A stretch of DNA of 49,800 nucleotides, taken from positions 1 through 49,800 of the forward strand of contig JAGHUX010000022.1 of NCBI GenBank assembly GCA_018064605.1, read 5' to 3'. Both the position numbers and the translations under genes were made by a program. The notes under the pieces are model-generated. The model had not been told where the DNA came from. It did not search any database and was given only the letters and a program-made list of their open reading frames with translations. Every line of letters begins with the position of its first letter. Position 1 is the first letter of the stretch. Shown in pieces: positions 44,006-49,800 of the stretch. The stretch comes from Candidatus Limimorpha caballi. Lineage in GTDB: Bacteria; Bacteroidota; Bacteroidia; Bacteroidales; F082.

Positions 44006-45214
44006 CTACTTCATCTGTTGGTATCCGGAGGCGAGTCCGCCTTCTGCTGTCTCTCTATATAAATAAGGTATGTCGCGGCCTGTCTTGTTCATGGTGAGCA
44101 CGACCTTGTCGAACGACACTCTGTGGTGGCCGTCGCTGAATGTGGCGAAGGCGTTGGCGTCGAGGGCGCGTGCCGCGGCAAAGGCGTTGCGTTCGATGCA
44201 AGGTATCTGCACGAGTCCGCAGACGGGGTCGCATGTCATGCCGAGATGATGTTCGAGAGCCATCTCGGCGGCGTATTCTATCTGCGCGACGCTGCCGCCG
44301 AAGAGCTGGCACGCCGCTGCAGCAGCCATCGAGCAGGCCACTCCGACCTCGCCTTGGCAGCCCACCTCGGCGCCGGAGATCGAGGCGTTCTCCTTCACGA
44401 TGTTGCCGACAAGCCCCGCCGTCTTCAACGCCCTGATGATGCGTGTCTCGTCGAAATTATATGCCTTGTTGCAATGGTAAAGCACCGCCGGAAGCACTCC
44501 GCACGAGCCGCATGTGGGGGCGGTGACGATGACGCCGCCGGAGGCGTTCTCCTCCGACACCGCGAGGGCGTAGGCGAAGATCAGGCCGCGGCTCCGCATC
44601 GAGTGCTGGAAGCCCTGCGCCTTGATGTGATATTGCGCCGCCTTACGCGGGAGGTTCAGCGGGCCGGGCAGACGGCCTTCGGCGGTGAGCCCGCGGCCGA
44701 CGGCCTCCTTCATCGCGTCCCACACGTTCGCAAGATGTTCGTCTAACGAGGCGTCGTTCTCGCTCTCATCGACATATTCCCAATACTGCTTGCCGGTGCG
44801 CTCGCACCAGTTCATGATGTCGGTCATCTTTGTCATCTCGTAGATGTCGTGGAGCCTCGACGGATGTCCTTCCTCCGCCAGCGCACCGCCGCCGACGCTA
44901 TACACGGTCCATTCTTCGGTGACGGCTCCGCTGCCGTCAATGGCCTTGAATGTCATCCCGTTAGGATGGAATGGCAGCACTATTTTCGCTTTCCAGAAGA
45001 TGGATACCGGCGCCTGCGTCTCAAGCACCTCGATGATGGCCCTGTCGGTGAAATGGCCTTTGCCCGTGGCGGCGAGGCTGCCGTATAGTGTTACCTCAAA
45101 GGCTTTCGCCTCCGGATGACGCGCCAGGAACTGCTCCGCGGCGAACCTCGGCCCCATGGTGTGGCTCGACGACGGGCCATGACCGATCCTGTAGATTTCT
45201 TTTATCGTTTTCAT
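44006..45214 (-). CDS. sdaA: L-serine dehydratase, single-chain iron-sulfur type
   Basis: 402 residues. It deaminates L-serine to pyruvate and ammonia using a [4Fe-4S] cluster. The beta part (1-150) opens with IYRIGHGPSSSHTMGPRFAA, and the alpha part (about 175-402) contains the cluster cysteines in TAPTCGSCGV and TCDPVCGLVQIPC plus SGAEVGCQGEVGVACSM. Both parts are fused, as in the E. coli-type enzyme. Oxygen-sensitive, which suits an anaerobe. Middle gene of ABC-sdaA-thpR (gaps 24 and 1 nt); the peptide importer upstream could supply serine. Confidence 0.95.
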   Translation of the reverse strand: MKTIKEIYRIGHGPSSSHTMGPRFAAEQFLARHPEAKAFEVTLYGSLAATGKGHFTDRAIIEVLETQAPVSIFWKAKIVLPFHPNGMTFKAIDGSGAVTEEWTVYSVGGGALAEEGHPSRLHDIYEMTKMTDIMNWCERTGKQYWEYVDESENDASLDEHLANVWDAMKEAVGRGLTAEGRLPGPLNLPRKAAQYHIKAQGFQHSMRSRGLIFAYALAVSEENASGGVIVTAPTCGSCGVLPAVLYHCNKAYNFDETRIIRALKTAGLVGNIVKENASISGAEVGCQGEVGVACSMAAAAACQLFGGSVAQIEYAAEMALEHHLGMTCDPVCGLVQIPCIERNAFAAARALDANAFATFSDGHHRVSFDKVVLTMNKTGRDIPYLYRETAEGGLASGYQQMK

Positions 45215-45238
45215 CTCTAATCTTTTAACTTTAATCTT

Positions 45239-46951
45239 TTAACTAATCTTCGGTATTGCGTTTATCAATTTTTTCGTATAGTCATTTTTCGGGTTGTTGA
45301 AGATTTCGTCGGCGTCGCCAAGCTCGACGGGCTTGCCGTTGTACATCACGAGGATGCGGTCCGACATGAAGCGCACCACGCTGAGGTCGTGCGAGATGAA
45401 GATGTACGTGAAGCCGAAGTCGCGTTTCAGCCTGTTTAGCAGGTTCAGCACCTGCGCCTGCACCGAGACGTCGAGCGCCGACACCGACTCGTCGCATATT
45501 ATGAGACGCGGGTTGACCGCCAGCGCCCTCGCGATGCAGATACGCTGCCGCTGCCCGCCAGAGAACTCATGCGGATAGCGCTGGTAATGAGCCGCTTCAA
45601 GTCCGACCTCCTCCAACAGCCTGCACACCCTCTCCCTGCGTCTCGCGGCATCTTTCTCTATCCCGTGAACCATCATCGGCTCCGCGATGGCATCGCCGAT
45701 GGTGATGTTCGGGTTCAAGGAGGAATACGGATCCTGAAACACTATCTGCGCCTGCTTCCTGAACAGACGTAAGTCGCTGGCGTTCAGCGAGGTGATTTCT
45801 TTTCCGTCGAAATATACTCTTCCGCCGGAAGGCTCTATCAGTCTTAAGATTGAGCGTCCGAGGGTGGTCTTGCCGCATCCCGACTCGCCGACGAGGCCGA
45901 GTGTCTCGCCTGGAAACACCTCGAAACTGACGTCATCGACAGCCCGCACATGGTCGTATGTCCTGTTGAAAACGCCTTTCCGCAGAGGGAACCATATCCT
46001 CAGATGTTCCACTCTCAGAAGCGGATTCTGTAGATATAACTTTTCAAGATGTTCTTTCCTTTCTTCTTGTGTGACAATGAGTTTCGTCGTGAAATCGTCT
46101 TTGTCCTTCCACACTCCGTCGAGGAACTCTTTCACGACGGGAAGGCGTTGCAACCGTATGTCGAGCGGCGGGCGGCACGCCAAAAGTCCTTTGGTGTAAG
46201 GGTCTTTCGGGTTGTCGAGGACCTGCCTCACCTCGCCGTACTCCACTATCTCGCCGTTGTGCATGACGGCGACGTAGTCGGCTATCTCCGCCACCACGCC
46301 GAGGTCGTGGGTGATGAAGACCATGCCCATGTCACCGTCGTTTTGCAGTTCCTTCAGAAGTTTCAGAATCTCTTTCTGCACCGTCACGTCGAGGGCTGTC
46401 GTCGGCTCGTCGGCGATGAGCAGCTCCGGGTTGCAGGCGAGTGCCATGGCAATCATGACGCGCTGTTTCTGTCCGCCGGAGAGTTCGTGCGGGTAGCTCT
46501 CGAAGATGTTCTCCGGCCGCGGCAGCATCACTCTCTTGAAGAGCTTTATGACGCGCTCGCGTGCCGCCTCCTTGGTGACGTCCTCGTGCGCCAGTATCGC
46601 CTCGACAATCTGGAAACCACAGCGGAACACGGGGTTGAGCGATGTCATCGGCTCCTGGAAGATCATCGCGATGCGTTTCCCGCGGATGTCGTTCATCTGC
46701 GTCTCGTCGTATTTTGAGATGTCGGTGCCGTCGAGTTCAATCGTGTCGGCGGTGATGCGCGACTGCCTCATGTTGAGCAGGCGCATGACGGCGAGGTTGC
46801 TCACCGACTTCCCCGACCCCGACTCGCCGACGATGCCGAGCGTCTTCCCCTTGAAAACCTCGAAGTCGATGCCGTGTACGGTCTCCTTCCAGCCGCCGTC
46901 ACGACGGAAGGACACACGCAGGTTCTTGACTTTCAATAATGTTTGCATCAT
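45239..46951 (-). CDS. Dipeptide/oligopeptide ABC transporter, fused dual ATPase
   Basis: 570 residues with two complete nucleotide-binding domains, equivalent to DppD plus DppF or to YejF/GsiA. Domain 1 (about 5-260): Walker A GESGSGKS, signature LSGGQKQR, Walker [13 protein letters not shown]. Domain 2 (about 310-570): Walker A GESGCGKT, signature [20 protein letters not shown]. The PYTKGLL and DYTKKLI tails match the oligopeptide-type C-terminal motif. No permease or binding-protein gene is adjacent, so the partners must be elsewhere. First gene of the unit with sdaA and thpR. Confidence 0.93.
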   Translation of the reverse strand: MMQTLLKVKNLRVSFRRDGGWKETVHGIDFEVFKGKTLGIVGESGSGKSVSNLAVMRLLNMRQSRITADTIELDGTDISKYDETQMNDIRGKRIAMIFQEPMTSLNPVFRCGFQIVEAILAHEDVTKEAARERVIKLFKRVMLPRPENIFESYPHELSGGQKQRVMIAMALACNPELLIADEPTTALDVTVQKEILKLLKELQNDGDMGMVFITHDLGVVAEIADYVAVMHNGEIVEYGEVRQVLDNPKDPYTKGLLACRPPLDIRLQRLPVVKEFLDGVWKDKDDFTTKLIVTQEERKEHLEKLYLQNPLLRVEHLRIWFPLRKGVFNRTYDHVRAVDDVSFEVFPGETLGLVGESGCGKTTLGRSILRLIEPSGGRVYFDGKEITSLNASDLRLFRKQAQIVFQDPYSSLNPNITIGDAIAEPMMVHGIEKDAARRRERVCRLLEEVGLEAAHYQRYPHEFSGGQRQRICIARALAVNPRLIICDESVSALDVSVQAQVLNLLNRLKRDFGFTYIFISHDLSVVRFMSDRILVMYNGKPVELGDADEIFNNPKNDYTKKLINAIPKIS

Positions 46952-46972
46952 AGTGGCACGCGGAATTTAATG

Positions 46973-47050
46973 AGATTGCTCGACTTCGTCGCGCAGTTCC
47001 CACCCCAAACACGCCGTCATTGCGACCGACCGTAGGGAGTGGAGCAATCT
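46973..47050. repeat. Interspersed palindromic element (AGATTGCTC ... GAGCAATCT)
   Basis: Perfect 9-bp ends (46973-46981 and 47042-47050) enclose CGTCATTGCGACC and related words. The GTCATTGCGA...GCAATCT layout is a recurrent intergenic repeat in many bacteria. It fills the space between the ABC gene and the YfcC-type carrier. Confidence 0.6.
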
Positions 47051-47089
47051 AATATTATATGTCAAAAAAATATGTTTCATACCTTTATC

Positions 47090-48676
47090 CTAAAACCCCT
47101 CCAGTCCCATCGTCACCGTCGGAATAAGCAGTATCGCGCCTAAAATCACCATCATGAGGATGAATTTCCAGACCCATTTGAACCATTTCTGGTAAGGTAT
47201 CTTCGCCACGCCGAGGGCGCCGATGAGCACGCCCGACGTCGGGGTGATCATGTTGGTGAAGCCGTCGCCGAACTGGAACGCCATCACCGTGGCCTGGCGG
47301 CTGATGCCGATGAGGTCGCTGAACGGCGCCATGATGGGCATCGTGATGGCGGCCTTCGCCGATCCCGACGGGATGATGACGTTGATGAACGTCTGGATGC
47401 CGTACATTATCTCCACCGACGCCACCTTGCCGAAATCGGACATCGACTTGGAAAGCCCGTACAATATCGTGTCGATGACGCCGCCGTTCTTCAAGATTAT
47501 CACTATTCCGCCGGCTAAGCCGACGACCATCGCCGCCGAGAGGATGTCTTTCATGCCCTCGACGAAAAGCCCCGCTATGTCGCTGGCACTCTTGCCGATA
47601 GCCACGCCCGCCGACACGCCCATCGCGAGGAACAACGTGGCGATCTCGCCCACATACCAGCCGTAGCCCATCACGCCGATGATCAGATACAAGATGGTGT
47701 AGGCGAGGAGGAGCAGGATGAAATTATGGACTGTTTTTCTCAACGAAAGGACGCCCGCAACGGCGAAGACGCCCGTCAGCACCGGAATAAGCGGAAGCGT
47801 CGTCTCACTCGCGCCGATTTTCAAGGTGGTGGATGAAAATTCAAACGAGAACAGAACCATCGCGGCGAGCAGGAAGGCATACACGAACCACGCCGCCTTC
47901 GGGACGTATCTCTCAAACTCCTCGCCCTGCGCCGCGGCGTTCTTCCTCCAATAGGCGTCATCGTCGAACATTATCGAAGAGGTCGGATTTCTCTTCACTT
48001 TATGTGCGTATTTCAGAACGAAAGCGATTCCGAAGATGTTGATTATCACCCAGCAGAAGATTCTGTAGCCTATCCCGGAGAAGAGCGGCACCTCGGCGAT
48101 TCCCTGCGCGATACCGATAGTGAACGGGTTCAGTATCGCGCCGGCGAAACCGATGTGCGCCGCCACATAGACCATGCACAGCCCAACGATGCTGTCGTAA
48201 CCCATTGATATTGCAAGCGGTATGACGATGACCACGAAGGCGATGCATTCCTCGCTCATCCCGAAGATGGCGCCGAAGAAACTGAACAGCAGCATTATCA
48301 ACACGATGATGATGTTGTCAACGCCTATCGCGCCGAGGACCCTGTTGCTCTCAAGCCGTTTGGTGAACCTCAGGAACGAGAAGATCCCCATGTCGATGGC
48401 GCGGCTCTTGTTCATGATCCAGAACGCGCCGCCGATTATAAGTATGAACGCGATGATTGACTTCTGCTCCACGAAGCCGTCGAAAAGCGCCGAGAACACC
48501 TGCCACGTCTGCGGCTCGGGGTTGAAATCACCTTGATTTTCAACCGGTATCTCGTTTTCAAAATAAAATACGCCGTCGATGTATCTTCCGGGTTTTATGA
48601 ACCACGTCAGCATCGCGGCAAGCACAATGATGAAAAATATGATGACGTAGGTATGCGGGACCTTCTTTTTAGCCAT
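47090..48676 (-). CDS. YfcC/DcuC-family carboxylate or amino-acid carrier
   Basis: 528 residues from the ATG at 48676; the longer frame passes through the promoter. About 12 membrane helices. The N-terminal KPGRYIDGVFYF, SEECIAFVVIVIPLAI, GYDSIVGLCMVYVAAHIGFA and the C-terminal IPSGSAKAAITMPIMAP and FGDGFTNMITPTSGVLIGAL (in two halves) match the YfcC branch of the DcuC superfamily. Substrates of this branch are poorly known; basic peptides or amino acids and C4-dicarboxylates have been proposed for relatives. Its proximity to sdaA and a peptide ABC protein is compatible with amino-acid catabolism. Confidence 0.85.
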   Translation of the reverse strand: MAKKKVPHTYVIIFFIIVLAAMLTWFIKPGRYIDGVFYFENEIPVENQGDFNPEPQTWQVFSALFDGFVEQKSIIAFILIIGGAFWIMNKSRAIDMGIFSFLRFTKRLESNRVLGAIGVDNIIIVLIMLLFSFFGAIFGMSEECIAFVVIVIPLAISMGYDSIVGLCMVYVAAHIGFAGAILNPFTIGIAQGIAEVPLFSGIGYRIFCWVIINIFGIAFVLKYAHKVKRNPTSSIMFDDDAYWRKNAAAQGEEFERYVPKAAWFVYAFLLAAMVLFSFEFSSTTLKIGASETTLPLIPVLTGVFAVAGVLSLRKTVHNFILLLLAYTILYLIIGVMGYGWYVGEIATLFLAMGVSAGVAIGKSASDIAGLFVEGMKDILSAAMVVGLAGGIVIILKNGGVIDTILYGLSKSMSDFGKVASVEIMYGIQTFINVIIPSGSAKAAITMPIMAPFSDLIGISRQATVMAFQFGDGFTNMITPTSGVLIGALGVAKIPYQKWFKWVWKFILMMVILGAILLIPTVTMGLEGF

Positions 48677-48690
48677 AAAAATCTTTTTTG

Positions 48691-48698
48691 CAAAAGTA
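48691..48698 (-). promoter_or_regulatory. -7 element (TACTTTTG) for the YfcC-type gene
   Basis: The minus strand reads TACTTTTG, 14 nt before the ATG at 48676, and supports that start. Confidence 0.5.
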
Positions 48699-48770
48699 CA
48701 TAAAATTTCCGACCGATATGCAGTCGAATAAAAATACAATGTGAAATGACTTTGGTGTGTGAAAAAAGCA

Positions 48771-48778
48771 TAATTTTG
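48771..48778 (+). promoter_or_regulatory. -7 element (TAATTTTG) for the amidohydrolase gene
   Basis: TAATTTTGCA lies 57 nt before the ATG at 48836; TTTG at 48751-48754 could be the -33 element, although the spacing of 16 nt is short. Confidence 0.45.
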
Positions 48779-48835
48779 CAAAATTATCTAAAGGATCTTT
48801 TTACGAGTTTTTCTTTTTAAAACATCAAGTCAAAA

Positions 48836-49800
48836 ATGAGAAAATCTATCATTCTGTTGGCCCTCGCGCTTTTGGTGATGACGGGCTGCAAACAAGAGTT
48901 TGCCGACACGGTGGTGTATGGCACGATCCGCACGGCGGAGGAGGAATGTCCTGAGGCTGAGGCCCTCGCTGTCAAGGACGGCAGGTTCATCTACGTCGGC
49001 GACAAGGCGGGTGTTGAGTCATTCATCAAGGAAGGGGTGACCGAGGTCATCGACCACAGCGGCAAGGGCATGGTGATGCCTGGCTGCACCGACGGACACG
49101 CGCATTATGTCATGCCGATGTCGTTGGCCAGCATGAAGAGCGGCGTGCTTTTCGGCCATGAGGACGACAAGGCCGAGGTCTTGAGGAAGCTGGAGGCCGC
49201 CGCGCTCGACGCCGTCAGGTCGGGGAAGAAGTGTCTGTTCGGCTTCGGCTGGAATTATTATATCATCATGCCCGACAAGATCACCCTGGCGGAGATGGAC
49301 GCCGCCACGCACGGCGTTTACACTGTCATGTTCGATGCCACGGGGCACAACATGTTCTGCAACTCCGAATGTCTGCGCCGCTGCGGCATCGTCGGCGACA
49401 ACGGCGAGGTGTTTGTCAGGGAGATTGAAGGCGGCCTGCTCGAGCTCGACGAGAGTGGCTACCCGACGGGTTTCGTCGATGAACGCGCCGCGGGTTACAT
49501 GACGCGCATGGGTGACGTGGCTGACGAGATCGTGGATGATGAGCTGGCGGAGACCGCCATCCTGGGCTCACAGAAGCTGCTGCTGTCAACGGGTTACGTC
49601 TCGTACATGGAGGGCTGGAGCAACGCCTTCCACCCGAGCAGGTTCTATGAGGCGGCGAACCGTCTGGACAACGAGGGCAGGCTCAAGGTCATTCTCTCGA
49701 TGACATACGAGGTCGAGCCGTGGCAGAAAGACATGGGCGAGCAGGTGGACTATCTCGCCTCTCTCAAGGAGAAGTACAGCACGAGGCACGTGCGCCCCGA
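48836..49800 (+). CDS. Lipoprotein amidohydrolase (YtcJ-like), 3' part outside the window
   Basis: The frame is open from the ATG at 48836 to the window end (321 codons; the family is about 550-600). Lipoprotein signal with lipobox VMTGC. The amidohydrolase core starts with VVYGTIRTAE, then EALAVKDGRFIYVGDK and the metal site PGCTDGHAHYVMP (HxH). FGFGWNYY, FDATGHNMFCNSECL and YPTGFVDERA are typical of the YtcJ/Amidohydro_3 branch. It likely hydrolyses an amide or formyl bond in the periplasm; substrate unknown. GC-rich, core-like codon use. Confidence 0.88.
   Translation, partial: MRKSIILLALALLVMTGCKQEFADTVVYGTIRTAEEECPEAEALAVKDGRFIYVGDKAGVESFIKEGVTEVIDHSGKGMVMPGCTDGHAHYVMPMSLASMKSGVLFGHEDDKAEVLRKLEAAALDAVRSGKKCLFGFGWNYYIIMPDKITLAEMDAATHGVYTVMFDATGHNMFCNSECLRRCGIVGDNGEVFVREIEGGLLELDESGYPTGFVDERAAGYMTRMGDVADEIVDDELAETAILGSQKLLLSTGYVSYMEGWSNAFHPSRFYEAANRLDNEGRLKVILSMTYEVEPWQKDMGEQVDYLASLKEKYSTRHVRP

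Overview
The window comes from a member of the Bacteroidota, most likely an anaerobic or gut-type Bacteroidales. Three things point there: many genes are preceded by the Bacteroidota -7 promoter word TAnnTTTG and lack clear Shine-Dalgarno sites; family-restricted proteins occur (DUF3244, a DUF4221-like lipoprotein, a type IX secretion C-terminal domain, TPR-membrane-HTH regulators, a TonB-dependent receptor with a carboxypeptidase-regulatory domain); and the short F1 epsilon subunit and one-cysteine DksA-like protein are typical of the phylum. No tRNA, rRNA, CRISPR array or intact transposase was seen.

Layout. 0-2.4 kb: accessory DNA with broken ORF6N and RhuM genes, a stray T9SS sorting-domain tail, and a lipoprotein pair (CxxC protein plus DUF4221-like propeller). 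2.7-23.3 kb: mostly core, GC-richer DNA: rlmH; atpD-atpC; ileS-dksA-like-lspA; a ROK kinase; a nitrilase-trkA-two-glycosyltransferase operon; an outer-membrane-protein/exosortase pair; a CLC transporter; xth-VanX-like peptidase-mnmA; an arginase-fold protein that has lost its metal ligands; pgk. 23.5-25.1 kb: an outer-membrane beta-barrel and a lipoprotein. 25.3-28.9 kb: a toxin-antitoxin patch (XRE, HipBA-like pair, AbiE remnants) containing two different 3' ends of rnr (RNase R) without the gene body.

28.9-38.7 kb is visibly AT-rich and looks acquired. It holds a five-gene minus-strand operon: a DUF3244 protein, an unlisted 30-residue membrane peptide translationally coupled to the next gene, a 1639-residue gingipain-type (C25) cysteine protease with beta-helix, TPR-like, Asp-box-like, FN3 and T9SS sorting modules, a TPR protein and a TonB-dependent receptor. 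A split TPR/membrane/HTH regulator is transcribed divergently from it. This is the best candidate for a poorly described system: regulated secretion of a surface protease with a matching uptake receptor.

38.7-49.8 kb returns to housekeeping content: Trx-like lipoprotein, fba, K+/H+-type antiporter, Hsp20, an S23 four-helix-bundle gene flanked by perfect 15-bp inverted repeats, thpR, sdaA, a dual-ATPase peptide ABC protein, a YfcC-type carrier, and the start of a lipoprotein amidohydrolase that runs off the end.

Many intergenic spaces carry their own short tandem or inverted repeat, each with a different unit. In three genes the -7 element lies only 4-5 nt before the ATG, which predicts leaderless transcripts.
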